A stretch of 64,000 nt of DNA, from NCBI GenBank assembly GCA_044445605.1, contig JBIOEA010000007.1, positions 3,383 through 67,382 on the forward strand, written 5' to 3'. Below the pieces are notes generated by a model that ran no database searches, had not been told where the DNA came from, and saw only the letters and a list, made by a program, of their open reading frames with translations. Each line of letters begins with the position of its first letter. Position 1 is the first letter of the stretch. The stretch is from CAWKDC01 sp044445605. Lineage in GTDB: Bacteria; Pseudomonadota; Gammaproteobacteria; JABCZS01. Positions 41,564 through 49,997 of this stretch are shown here, piece by piece. The position numbers and the translations under genes are program-made.

Positions 41564-42976
41564 TTACATTTTCTCCGACGCATAATCCGCCAACCTTGAC
41601 CGTTCACCGCGACGTAGGGTGATATGCGCGCTGTAAGGCCAATGTTGGAAGGTATCGACGACGTTAGCCAAGCCTGAGGTTGTTTCAGTCAGATAAGGCG
41701 TATCGATTTGCGACAAGTTCCCTAAGCAAACGATCTTGGTTCCTGGACCTGCGCGGGTCAACAATGTTTTCATTTGTTTAGCCGTGAGGTTTTGTGCTTC
41801 ATCGATGATAATGTACTTATTCAAGAAGGTACGACCGCGCATGAAGTTTAACGAACGGATCTTGATGCGTGAGCGCAAGAGGTCCTGCGTGGCACCTTGG
41901 CCCCATTCGCCGCCAAATTCATTCCCGGTAAGTACTTCGAGGTTATCCATGAGAGCGCCCATCCAGGGTGTCATTTTTTCTTCTTCCGTGCCAGGCAAGA
42001 AGCCGATGTCTTCACCGACCGGGATGGTCACACGGGTCATGATGATTTCTTTGTAGATATTTTTGTCGATGGTTTGGACCAATCCGGCTGCGAGCGCCAA
42101 CAACGTTTTACCCGTACCGGCAGGGCCGAGCAAACTGACCATGTCGATATCTTTATCGAGCAAGAAGTTAAGTGCAAAGTTCTGTTCAGGGTTGCGTGCT
42201 TTAATGCCCCAGACAGCATGCGCTGCAGAACGGTAATCATTAGCAATTTCGATCAAGGCGCTGTCTTCGTTGACTTCACGCACGATGGCGAGAAAGGCTT
42301 CGTCGGCATCATTATATAAGCATAAGTTGACTTGCCATTTTTTTGTAACGGGCCCTTTGATGCGATAAAACGTGCGACCTTTTTCTTGCCATGAGTCGAG
42401 ATCTTGACTGTGTGTTTCCCAGAAATCAGCGGGCAAGGCAAACATACCGCTGTACAATAAATCAGCATCTTCAATAACGCGGTCGTTTTGATAATCTTCC
42501 GCATGGATACCGAGCATCGCTGCTTTGATGCGCATGTTAATGTCTTTGGACACGAGCGTTACGCCAGGGAAGTCAGTATTTTTTTGAAGCCCCAACACCA
42601 CTGCTAAGATACCATTATCAGGTGTTTTGCCTGGGAGCTTCAGTGTGAACTCTTCTGTAAAGATCTCGGTTTGTAAGAAGATGCGTCCTGCGGGCAGCTC
42701 TTCTTCTTTGTGCGTTTTAAACGCGGGGATGGGCAATCCTTCGCGAATTTGCTCACGGGTGGCTTTGCCCACCATGTCCCCGAGAAAACGGCTCACTTGG
42801 CGTGCGTTGCGGGATACTTCTGATAAACCTTTTTTGGATTGATCCAGTTCTTCAATCACGATCATGGGGAGATACAAATCATGCTCTTTAAAACGAAAAA
42901 ACGCGGATGGATCATGCATGAGTACGTTGGTGTCAAGTACAAAAAGTCTTTTGCTACCATCTAATGGGAAATTCAT
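41564..42976 (-). CDS. PIN domain-PhoH-family ATPase (PhoH2/YlaK type)
   Basis: The 470-residue protein joins an N-terminal PIN ribonuclease domain (about residues 8-150; FVLDTNVLMHD and the acidic residues VIEELD and GILAVVLG) to a C-terminal PhoH ATPase domain (about 230-470) with Walker A LGPAGTGKTLLALAAG near 285 and Walker B IIIDEAQN near 395. PhoH2 proteins of this build have been shown to unwind and cut RNA in other bacteria. It is monocistronic between a hairpin and dapA on the other strand. Confidence 0.93.
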   Translation of the reverse strand: MNFPLDGSKRLFVLDTNVLMHDPSAFFRFKEHDLYLPMIVIEELDQSKKGLSEVSRNARQVSRFLGDMVGKATREQIREGLPIPAFKTHKEEELPAGRIFLQTEIFTEEFTLKLPGKTPDNGILAVVLGLQKNTDFPGVTLVSKDINMRIKAAMLGIHAEDYQNDRVIEDADLLYSGMFALPADFWETHSQDLDSWQEKGRTFYRIKGPVTKKWQVNLCLYNDADEAFLAIVREVNEDSALIEIANDYRSAAHAVWGIKARNPEQNFALNFLLDKDIDMVSLLGPAGTGKTLLALAAGLVQTIDKNIYKEIIMTRVTIPVGEDIGFLPGTEEEKMTPWMGALMDNLEVLTGNEFGGEWGQGATQDLLRSRIKIRSLNFMRGRTFLNKYIIIDEAQNLTAKQMKTLLTRAGPGTKIVCLGNLSQIDTPYLTETTSGLANVVDTFQHWPYSAHITLRRGERSRLADYASEKM

Positions 42977-43091
42977 AAGTAGGGTATCCTTACCAAATAA
43001 AGAGGAGACTGATTGTGTAAGCTTAGCAGTTTTTTTATGCGGAGAAATATTTTTGTGATATCTTTACCACTTAAACCCGGAGGGAACAATC

Positions 43092-43967
43092 ATGTTAAGC
43101 GGAAGCATAGTGGCACTCGTCACGCCGATGAGCGAGACAGGCGATATTGATTTTGATGCATTGCATCGTTTGGTAGACTGGCATTTAGAATCACAAACGG
43201 ATGCGATTGTGGTCACAGGCTCGACGGGCGAAGCGGCGACACTCACGCCAGAAGAACGTGCTGACATTTTATCCGCTGTTGTCAAGCAAGTCGCTGGACG
43301 CATTCCTGTTGTTGCAGGCACGGGCACCAACAATACGGCACAAACGGTCGAGCTGACACGTTTTGCCAGAGACTTAGGCGCGGATGCCGCCCTGGTGGTT
43401 GTACCATACTACAATAGGCCCACCCAGCAAGGTCTCAAATTGCATTTTAAGGCGGTGGCTTCCATAGGGCTACCGATATTCTTATATAATGTCCCGAGCC
43501 GCACTGCTTGTGATTTGCTTCCAGAAACGGTCGTTGAGCTCGCTGAAGTGAAGCACATTATCGGAATTAAAGAAGCCTCATCGTTAGAGCGTTGCATGAC
43601 CTTGCTACAAACCTGCCCTGAATCGTTCATTGTATTGAGCGGCGAGGATGGGCAGGCGATGGCCTCAGTGATTGCGGGTGCGAAGGGGGTGATATCCGTG
43701 GCAGCCAATGTGGTTCCTGAGGCAATGCACACCCTGATGGCTCTTGCGAGCGGGGGAAGCATCATGGAAGCCAATCAAATCAATACAAGGCTTCAGCCCT
43801 TATATCAGGCATTGTTTTGTGAGCCGAACCCCATCCCAGTCAAATGGGCACTTAAAGAGATGGGGATGATGGAACCCCATGTCAGGCTGCCCTTGACGTT
43901 GCTTAGTGAGGAAAAACGTGTCACTATTACACGCGTTTTAGAAGAGACAGGGGTGCCGTGTGGTTAG
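43092..43967 (+). CDS. dapA: 4-hydroxy-tetrahydrodipicolinate synthase
   Basis: DapA condenses pyruvate and aspartate semialdehyde, the first step of diaminopimelate and lysine synthesis. The 291-residue protein has GSTGEAATLTPEE near residue 43, the tyrosine loop YYNRPTQQGL, and the Schiff-base lysine in HIIGIKEASS near residue 161. A GGAGGG sits six to seven bases before the ATG. The order dapA-lipoprotein-purC is that of E. coli dapA-bamC-purC. Confidence 0.97.
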   Translation: MLSGSIVALVTPMSETGDIDFDALHRLVDWHLESQTDAIVVTGSTGEAATLTPEERADILSAVVKQVAGRIPVVAGTGTNNTAQTVELTRFARDLGADAALVVVPYYNRPTQQGLKLHFKAVASIGLPIFLYNVPSRTACDLLPETVVELAEVKHIIGIKEASSLERCMTLLQTCPESFIVLSGEDGQAMASVIAGAKGVISVAANVVPEAMHTLMALASGGSIMEANQINTRLQPLYQALFCEPNPIPVKWALKEMGMMEPHVRLPLTLLSEEKRVTITRVLEETGVPCG

Positions 43968-44271
43968 AAGATGGATACTGATAGGTTTGTGCTTGGCGTT
44001 AGCGGGCTGCGGTTCAATTAAGAAGCAGTGGGATGAGTTTACGCCCGATCGTGATGAAGATTATCTCGATGCGGAATCCGTTCCTGTGGTTAAGACGCCT
44101 GATGGTGTGACCATCAATAAGGCTTACCAATCCGACCCTTATCCGTTGCCTAAAGGAGCATTGCCGCCGAAGGGTGCAACACCGGTTGATATTTTTCCCC
44201 CTGACTTAAAGAAGGAGCCATCCCATGACGACACAGAAGACGACGATGACGACAAAACCGACGCGTCTTAA
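43960..44271 (+). CDS. Minimal BamC-like lipoprotein (103 aa)
   Basis: A GTG start gives a lipoprotein signal peptide ending LALAGCGS with the cysteine at residue 17. The mature chain (DEDYLDAESVPVVKTPDGV, then ALPPKGATPVDIFPPDL) resembles the extended N-terminal segment of BamC that wraps around BamD, and the gene occupies the bamC position between dapA and purC. It stops after that segment: both helix-grip domains of E. coli BamC (about 250 residues) are missing, replaced by a short acidic tail (DDTEDDDDDK). So it may be a lasso-only BamC. The start overlaps dapA by eight bases and the end overlaps purC by 47. Confidence 0.75.
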   Translation: MVRRWILIGLCLALAGCGSIKKQWDEFTPDRDEDYLDAESVPVVKTPDGVTINKAYQSDPYPLPKGALPPKGATPVDIFPPDLKKEPSHDDTEDDDDDKTDAS

Positions 44272-44974
44272 GTTACTTTCCCAAGGGAAAGCCAAAGACA
44301 TGTACACCAGCGACCAACCTGGTCAGCTGATCATGGTCTTTCGTGACGACATGACTGCCTTCAATGGCGAAAAAAAAGAAGCTTTTGATGGGAAAGGGGC
44401 GATCAATCATCGCATCACTGAACATCTAATGGGCCATCTCGAATCCATGGGGATCAAAACTCATTACCGTGCAAAAATCGATGAAACACAATGTTTAGTT
44501 TCTGCACTCAAAATGTTGCCTATTGAATGTGTGATTCGTAACATTGCCGCGGGTGGTTTTGCCAAGCGTTTTGGGATTACCCCGGGCGAAGTATTGAAAG
44601 AGCCTATCTACGAATTGTTTTATAAGCATGATGGTTTGGGTGACCCCATGATCCGTGACGAACACGCCCTTTATTTTGGCTGGGCGACGGAAGCGGATTT
44701 GAAGGAAATGAAAGCGATCACGTATCGGGTCAATGCCATTTTGTCTGAGCGCTTTTTAAGTTGCGGTATGACGTTAGTGGATTTCAAGCTCGAGTTTGGA
44801 CGTTTAGGCAATGAGTTGTTCGTTGCGGATGAGATTTCGCCCGACAGTTGCCGTATCTGGGATAACAAACAGCAAGATTTAACGGCCAGAATCATGGATA
44901 AAGATCGGTTTAGGAAGGGATTGGGCGAAGTTGTGGAGCATTACCACAAAATCGGCCATAGACTAGGTGTTTAA
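44225..44974 (+). CDS. purC: Phosphoribosylaminoimidazole-succinocarboxamide synthase
   Basis: PurC makes SAICAR in purine synthesis. The 249-residue product has LSQGKAKDMYTSDQPGQL near the N-terminus, the AFNGEKKEAFDGKGAINH active-site loop, IECVIRNIAAGGFAKRFG, and LVDFKLEFG with DEISPDSCRIWD near the C-terminus. The ATG at 44225 follows AAGGAG; a second ATG seven codons later is possible. The first about eight residues are an extension relative to E. coli. Confidence 0.96.
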   Translation: MTTQKTTMTTKPTRLKLLSQGKAKDMYTSDQPGQLIMVFRDDMTAFNGEKKEAFDGKGAINHRITEHLMGHLESMGIKTHYRAKIDETQCLVSALKMLPIECVIRNIAAGGFAKRFGITPGEVLKEPIYELFYKHDGLGDPMIRDEHALYFGWATEADLKEMKAITYRVNAILSERFLSCGMTLVDFKLEFGRLGNELFVADEISPDSCRIWDNKQQDLTARIMDKDRFRKGLGEVVEHYHKIGHRLGV

Positions 44975-44998
44975 TGATTACGTCTAAGGATAGGAGCG

Positions 44999-45598
44999 AT
45001 GAAAATGAAAGTATTCAAACGTGTTTGTGTTATGATGCTGGCAATATGTACGTTAGGTATATTTGCCGTATCAAGTTTTGCAGAAGGGGACATGACGATG
45101 GATAAGACAGTAATATTGAAGACGAATAAAGGCGATATTAAGATCAAGTTGAATGCTGAAAAGGCACCTGTGTCGGTTAAGAATTTTTTAACCTACGTGG
45201 ACGAAGGATTTTACAATGGCACGATATTTCATCGTGTGATTCCTAAGTTCATGATTCAAGGGGGTGGTTTTGGTTTAGATTTTAAACAAAAGAAGACACA
45301 TGATCCGATCAAGAACGAAGCGGACAATGGTTTAAAGAACACCCGTGGCACCATTGCGATGGCGCGCACATCCGATCCAAATTCAGCGACGGCACAGTTT
45401 TTCATCAACCTTGTTGATAATAGCTTCTTAGATTTCAAGTCGGCAACACCGAGCGGATATGGTTATGCTGTATTTGGTGAAGTGATTGATGGCATGGACG
45501 TAGTGGATGCGATTGCAGCATCACGCACAGCGACCAAAGATGGTTATGCCGATGTGCCTGTTGAACCGATTGAAATTTCGTCCGTGATAGTGGAGTGA
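44999..45598 (+). CDS. Peptidyl-prolyl cis-trans isomerase, cyclophilin type, periplasmic
   Basis: The 199-residue protein has a signal peptide (hydrophobic core about residues 8-28, cleavage near SFA) followed by a compact bacterial cyclophilin: TNKGDIKIKLNAEKAPVSVKNF, GTIFHRVIPKFMIQGGGF with the catalytic arginine, TRGTIAMART, ATAQFFINLVDN and YAVFGEVIDGMDVVD. It resembles PpiA and the Legionellales surface/periplasmic cyclophilins. The last bases overlap the GTG start of the next gene. Confidence 0.92.
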   Translation: MKMKVFKRVCVMMLAICTLGIFAVSSFAEGDMTMDKTVILKTNKGDIKIKLNAEKAPVSVKNFLTYVDEGFYNGTIFHRVIPKFMIQGGGFGLDFKQKKTHDPIKNEADNGLKNTRGTIAMARTSDPNSATAQFFINLVDNSFLDFKSATPSGYGYAVFGEVIDGMDVVDAIAASRTATKDGYADVPVEPIEISSVIVE

Positions 45599-46317
45599 GT
45601 ATATTGTTCTGGCATATTGTGGATTATAACGCTCCACTGTCGTTATCCAGTTTAAAAGCAGTCGCTTCCCTTAACGGGGAAGCGGTCACTCAGGCCAAAA
45701 CACGTGACCTTATCCGTGTCGAAACCAATGGGCAAGCTTATTACATCAAGCGCTATTGGACGGCAGGAAAAAAACTACGTAAGTATTTATTCCGTTCGCG
45801 TGCGAAAGCCGAATGGGAAAATCTCCAATACTTTAAGCATTTGAAAATACCTGCACCATTATTGGTGTCATATGGTGAGTACCGCACGCTATTCCATTAT
45901 GAATACGGTGCATTTGTGATGCGTGCCTTAGGCAACGTTATCCCGCTTGATACCGTGCTGGCTGAAGCGACCTTACCGTGTTCATTGCGATTAACCTTGT
46001 TACAGCAAATCGCTCAAAACTTACGTCGATTGCATGATTATCATTTTATTCATGGTGATTGTTTCGTGCGCAATTTTTTAGTGTCTCCTCAAGAAGCAAA
46101 AGTGTATTTCACTGATTGCCCAAGAGGCCGGCATATGTGGGGCCCATTTTTCGATTATGGCCGTGTACGTGATTTAGCATCTTTCTATAAAGGTGTTCAA
46201 GGCAGCTTATCTTTAACCGATCAGTTACGATTCTTTTTGTGGTACTGCGGCGAGCCGCGATTGACGGTAAAGAATAAAAAGTTGCTGAGAAAAGTGATTA
46301 AGCGGTTGGGGTTATGA
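45595..46317 (+). CDS. Lipopolysaccharide core kinase-like protein (InaA/WaaP/KdkA family)
   Basis: The 240-residue protein has a small protein-kinase-like fold: an N-lobe lysine in YYIKRYW, a basic RSRAKAEWENLQYF, and the catalytic loop HFIHGDCFVRNFL with HGD replacing HRD, followed by YFTDCPRG for the metal-binding site. Family members phosphorylate Kdo or heptose of the LPS core. GTG start, overlapping the cyclophilin stop by GTGA. Its exact sugar target is not evident; length is close to Haemophilus KdkA. Confidence 0.7.
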   Translation: MSILFWHIVDYNAPLSLSSLKAVASLNGEAVTQAKTRDLIRVETNGQAYYIKRYWTAGKKLRKYLFRSRAKAEWENLQYFKHLKIPAPLLVSYGEYRTLFHYEYGAFVMRALGNVIPLDTVLAEATLPCSLRLTLLQQIAQNLRRLHDYHFIHGDCFVRNFLVSPQEAKVYFTDCPRGRHMWGPFFDYGRVRDLASFYKGVQGSLSLTDQLRFFLWYCGEPRLTVKNKKLLRKVIKRLGL

Positions 46318-46324
46318 GCCAGGT

Positions 46325-46410
46325 AATCTTTCGCCCCCTTTTAAGGGGGCAGCCGAGTATTCCGAGGCGGGGGTTTTTCTTCGCGATCGTAAAGTGATTA
46401 TGCAGAGCGG
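46325..46410. repeat. Palindromic intergenic repeat
   Basis: AGGTAATCTTTCGCCCCC is followed by a perfect GCCCCC-TTTTAA-GGGGGC hairpin, a GGCGGGGGTTTTTC run that may end transcription on the plus strand, and GTGAACGATTAC (about 46401), which recurs at about 58155 beside the intron repeat. Probably a member of the intergenic repeat families and a terminator. Confidence 0.55.
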
Positions 46411-46417
46411 TGAACGA

Positions 46418-47011
46418 TTACTGAGGTTTTTTGCCAAATTTAGCAGATCTCCCCGCCCTCGCACAACGTTCAAATTCCTTTTGCAATTCTTGCGTGTCAC
46501 TTGCAATGCGTTCAAAGCAGGCATACATTGTTTCAACCGTTTTAGGTTTCAAGACTAAGCTTTTAATTTCACCTTTAGCATGTTCACGATGGGTGACCAT
46601 ATCGGCAAGTGCTTGTTGTGCACTGGCATCGAAGCTTATTTTGTTCTCGCTCATGCTTTGATTAAGGGTCTCAAATGTTTGGGTTAAAGCTTTTTTAAAA
46701 TTGTTTAAAGAGCTTTCAAGACGGCTGTGATTGAGTGCGACCTGAGCCAAGCGTGTATGAGAGGCATCAGGAGTGATTTCAGAGTGGGCATTAAAACCCA
46801 TGGGTTCAAGGCCAATCAATCCACCACGTTCAATGAATTCGCCTATGTAGTCTGGCTCTCCAATGGTATTAATGGAGGCGAGCATGTTTTTTTCTATCAT
46901 ATTGATCTTTTTAATGGATTCTTTGAAATCCACAGGTGTAAGCGCTAAACTTTCATTCGTGTTAGCGGCTTCGCCAAGTAATTTACCCCATCCCCATAAT
47001 GAATTGCTCAT
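46418..47011 (-). CDS. Hypothetical helical protein, 197 aa
   Basis: I do not recognise this family. No signal peptide or membrane segment is present. The protein is rich in helical, heptad-like stretches (about residues 20-60 and 90-190), such as RLESSLNNFKKALTQTFETLNQSMSEN, so coiled-coil pairing is likely. The C-terminus is basic. I prefer the ATG at 47011 to a GTG ten codons earlier because it is a standard start codon. It lies between the kinase-like gene and a nucleoside hydrolase gene. Confidence 0.65.
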   Translation of the reverse strand: MSNSLWGWGKLLGEAANTNESLALTPVDFKESIKKINMIEKNMLASINTIGEPDYIGEFIERGGLIGLEPMGFNAHSEITPDASHTRLAQVALNHSRLESSLNNFKKALTQTFETLNQSMSENKISFDASAQQALADMVTHREHAKGEIKSLVLKPKTVETMYACFERIASDTQELQKEFERCARAGRSAKFGKKPQ

Positions 47012-47115
47012 GATGTGTTCCACTTCTGTTAATGACCTCACTCAGAGTATAGGTGATGAAGTAAACTGGCTCCAATACATCGTGTTTATGGGGGTCATAA
47101 GGAACAGGCCTTGTA

Positions 47116-48120
47116 TTAGGCGAGTGCTTCCGCAGATTCATTAGCTAACGAAAAAGTCTTCAAGCGATCTTCAAAGGCCTTGAACATACTTTGATGATCA
47201 ACTTCGAAGCACACTTTCACCGCAGGCAAATCAGTCCAGGCATGTGGGTGAGACCATTTTGTACGGTCGTCCATGATCATATGGCCACGTAATCTATCTT
47301 CGCCGCCCATCACATGTAGGCCGCCGCTGCGGAACCCGAAATATTCGGGGTGGATAAGATACATGACAGGGTAGAGATCGTGAACGACCATCCCTTCAAC
47401 AGGAACACCATTGTGCTCGAGCGTGCGATGGTAGAAGTTCTGGTAGAACTGCGATATGTTGCATAAGTATTCTCCCATCTCGCCATAAGCAGCGAAATCT
47501 TTCACGTGCCTGCTAGGCATGATGGCATGATTAGTCACATCAAGCGGGAACAGTACGACAGGCCAAGTGGCATGGAAGACTTTTTCAGCTGCTTCCGGGT
47601 CATTGAACGTATTAGCCTCTGCGGCAGGGTTAACGTTTCCATTGCAATGAATCGCGCCACCCATGACAACGACTTCTTTGACCAATGCTGCGATGCCGGG
47701 ATCATGATCCAGCGCAAGGGCTAGATTGACCATGGGTGCAATCGCAATGATAGTGACTTCACCGGGGTTCGCACGGATGATATCGCACATCATGACATGA
47801 GCAGGACGCGGATCGTTTTGACCAATATCTTCCGCCTGAAAGGTGTCACCCAAACCATCTTTACCATGCACAAAATCAGCGCATAATGATTGGGGACGCT
47901 TATAGGGTTTATGGCTACCTTCAGCCACTGGAATGTGAGATTGACCGAAACGCTTCATTAAATAGCGCGCATTGATGGCTGCAAGCGGGGTGGGCACATT
48001 GCCGAAGGTGGTGGTGATCCCGAGAACCTCAAGTTGAGGATGGGTCACGGCATAAAAGAGAGCGAAGGCATCGTCGACGCCTGGGTCTGTATCGATAATC
48101 ACTTTTTTACGTTTTAGCAT
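47116..48120 (-). CDS. Nucleoside hydrolase (IunH/RihA family)
   Basis: These enzymes split ribonucleosides into base and ribose for salvage. The 334-residue protein begins with the metal-binding IIDTDPGVDDAFALFYAV and includes VAEGSHKPYKR, VHGKDGLGDT, AIAPMVNLALALDHDPGI, MGGAIHCNGNVNPAAEANTFNDPEAA and VHDLYPVMYLIHPEYF with the catalytic histidine in the late HDL motif. Family and calcium site are clear; the base preference (pyrimidine, purine or both) is not. It could complement a missing route in salvage together with the 5'-nucleotidase at 30322. Confidence 0.93.
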   Translation of the reverse strand: MLKRKKVIIDTDPGVDDAFALFYAVTHPQLEVLGITTTFGNVPTPLAAINARYLMKRFGQSHIPVAEGSHKPYKRPQSLCADFVHGKDGLGDTFQAEDIGQNDPRPAHVMMCDIIRANPGEVTIIAIAPMVNLALALDHDPGIAALVKEVVVMGGAIHCNGNVNPAAEANTFNDPEAAEKVFHATWPVVLFPLDVTNHAIMPSRHVKDFAAYGEMGEYLCNISQFYQNFYHRTLEHNGVPVEGMVVHDLYPVMYLIHPEYFGFRSGGLHVMGGEDRLRGHMIMDDRTKWSHPHAWTDLPAVKVCFEVDHQSMFKAFEDRLKTFSLANESAEALA

Positions 48121-48147
48121 TTTATCGTTCCTCGCGTTATATAACCC

Positions 48148-49134
48148 CTAGACATTGCGCCTTACTGCATAGTGAGCCAAGTCAACCATGGCGCGATGGT
48201 ACATTGTATCAGGAAATCGTTCAATTGCCGAGATCGCCTTGGCGACATACTGCTCCGCCAGTGCCCGGGCATGTTCCAACGCGCCCGTTTTGATTAAAAT
48301 GTTTTTGATTCCAACAAGTTGAGAGGGGTCCCTTTCTTGGATGGCTTGGCGGATAAAGGCTTGCTCAGCCTGGGTGCCATGCTCAAGGGCATAGATGACC
48401 GGCAGGGTAAGGCTGCCATCAGCAAAATCGTCGCCTAAGCGTTTGCCGAGTGTCTCGCTGTCGCCCTGGTAGTCGAGGACATCGTCGATCAGCTGGAACC
48501 CAATACCCAATTGCATGCCATAGCTAGACAGTGCATCGAGGGTTGGGCGGTTAACGCTGGCAATCGTACCGGCCAAGACAGCTGAGACTTCGAAGAGTTT
48601 GCCTGTTTTTTCAGCAAGAATGCGTAAATGGTCTTCGACAGTCATGGCCAGGTTGCCGCGCTGAGACAGCTGAAGTAGCTCGCCTTGAGCCAGGGTCCGG
48701 GTCGCTGTTGCCATGCACTGGGTGACGGCGTTGTTCTCACAACCGGCTAACAGGCTAAAGCTGCGAGCGTATAAATAGTCACCGACCAAGACGCTGGCAG
48801 GGTTGCCCCAGATTTGTTTAGCGGTCGGGCGACCACGACGCAGCGGCGAATCATCGACAACATCATCATGGAGAAGTGTGGCTGTATGCACGAGCTCAAT
48901 GGCGGCGGCTAAATCGATATGAAACGGGCCAGGGTAACCCAGGTGACCTGCCGTGAGGAGTAGGACCATGGGGCGAAGGCGCTTGCCACCGGCTTCTAAG
49001 ACGTGCGAAGAGACATCTAGGGCGAGGCGAATATGGGGATCATTGTCTTGGAGAAGGGCTTCAACCTGAACGAGGGCCTCAGCAACGGGCCGTCTGATGG
49101 ATTCCAGGGTAAGTATGTGCGTGTTTTCCTTCAT
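48148..49134 (-). CDS. ispB: Octaprenyl diphosphate synthase
   Basis: IspB makes the C40 side chain of ubiquinone or menaquinone by condensing isopentenyl diphosphate units. The 328-residue trans-prenyltransferase has the first aspartate-rich motif LLHDDVVDDSPLRRGRPT near residue 87 and the second QLIDDVLDYQGD near residue 210, and GGKRLRPM near residue 50. It is divergent from rplU as in E. coli. Confidence 0.96.
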   Translation of the reverse strand: MKENTHILTLESIRRPVAEALVQVEALLQDNDPHIRLALDVSSHVLEAGGKRLRPMVLLLTAGHLGYPGPFHIDLAAAIELVHTATLLHDDVVDDSPLRRGRPTAKQIWGNPASVLVGDYLYARSFSLLAGCENNAVTQCMATATRTLAQGELLQLSQRGNLAMTVEDHLRILAEKTGKLFEVSAVLAGTIASVNRPTLDALSSYGMQLGIGFQLIDDVLDYQGDSETLGKRLGDDFADGSLTLPVIYALEHGTQAEQAFIRQAIQERDPSQLVGIKNILIKTGALEHARALAEQYVAKAISAIERFPDTMYHRAMVDLAHYAVRRNV

Positions 49135-49226
49135 GTTGGTGATGATAATCTGCTTTTAGGGTGGGGGTCAAGCGGTATTCAATAATTTTGTGTTCAACAG
49201 GGTTTTTCTCAAACATCAAAAAAAGC

Positions 49227-49255
49227 TTGCATATCATATAAATCTCGATTAAAAT
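49227..49255 (+). promoter_or_regulatory. Promoter of rplU-rpmA (TTGCAT-N17-TAAAAT)
   Basis: TTGCAT (49227-49232) and TAAAAT (49250-49255) are 17 bases apart. The transcription start would fall about 20 bases before the L21 ATG at 49284. Confidence 0.65.
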
Positions 49256-49283
49256 CCGGGCTAGTTTGAAAGGGAGATGCATT

Positions 49284-49598
49284 ATGCATGCTGTAATTAA
49301 GACAGGTGGCCGGCAAATTAAGGTCGCTGTAGGGGACAAGTTCAAAATTCACAAAATGCCTGTTGAAGCGGGTGATGAAGTGGCTTTTGATGAAGTGTTA
49401 CTCCTGACAGACGGCGCCGGTAATTTAACAATCGGTCAACCGTTAGTGAAAGGGGCGAAGGTACTTGCAAAGGTATTGAGCCATGGACGTGGTGCGAAAG
49501 TGCTGGTTCAAAAGTTTAGACGTCGTAAGCATTACGATAAAATCCAAGGTCATCGCCAAGATTTCACGGAAATTGAAATTCTGGGCATCAACGTTTAA
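49284..49598 (+). CDS. rplU: Ribosomal protein L21
   Basis: The 104-residue protein shows the L21 pattern MHAVIKTGGRQIKV at the start and the basic KFRRRKHYDKIQGHRQ motif near the C-terminus. The ATG at 49284 follows AAGGGAGA; the frame is open six codons earlier but those lack a ribosome site. It is the first gene of rplU-rpmA. Confidence 0.98.
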   Translation: MHAVIKTGGRQIKVAVGDKFKIHKMPVEAGDEVAFDEVLLLTDGAGNLTIGQPLVKGAKVLAKVLSHGRGAKVLVQKFRRRKHYDKIQGHRQDFTEIEILGINV

Positions 49599-49611
49599 GG
49601 AGTAGTGCAAA

Positions 49612-49893
49612 ATGGCACATAAAAAAGCCGGTGGTAGCACGCGAAATGGCAGAGACTCCAACCCTAAATATTTAGGTGTGAAGCGTTTTGGTGGCCAGGT
49701 CGTGAAGGCGGGTAACATTTTGATGCGTCAACGTGGCACACATGTTCATGCAGGGTTGAATGTAGGGATTGGTCGCGACCATACCTTGTTTGCCTTGGTT
49801 GATGGTATTGTCAAGTTTCAACGGAAAGGCGAGCATTATCGTCAATTCGTGAGTGTTGTTCCTGCAGTAGCTGAAGCAGCTGAAGCAGAATAA
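49612..49893 (+). CDS. rpmA: Ribosomal protein L27
   Basis: The 93-residue protein starts with the signature MAHKKAGGSTRNGRDSNPKY whose N-terminal tail reaches the peptidyl-transferase centre, followed by KRFGGQ and GRDHTLFALVDG. There is no cleavable extension. A strong terminator follows. Confidence 0.98.
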   Translation: MAHKKAGGSTRNGRDSNPKYLGVKRFGGQVVKAGNILMRQRGTHVHAGLNVGIGRDHTLFALVDGIVKFQRKGEHYRQFVSVVPAVAEAAEAE

Positions 49894-49913
49894 CGGCACA
49901 ATGATGCAAGACG

Positions 49914-49953
49914 GGCGTAGATTAGTTTAACCTAATCTGCGCCTTTTCTTTTT
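49914..49953 (+). terminator. Rho-independent terminator after rpmA
   Basis: GGCGTAGATTAG (49914-49925) pairs with CTAATCTGCGCC (49932-49943) with one G-T pair, around a six-base loop, and is followed by TTTTCTTTTT. It separates the ribosomal genes from obgE. Confidence 0.85.
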
Positions 49954-49997
49954 GTGTGTGCCCGATGCGCCAACGGCGCATGGTTGGGGGATTAAAA

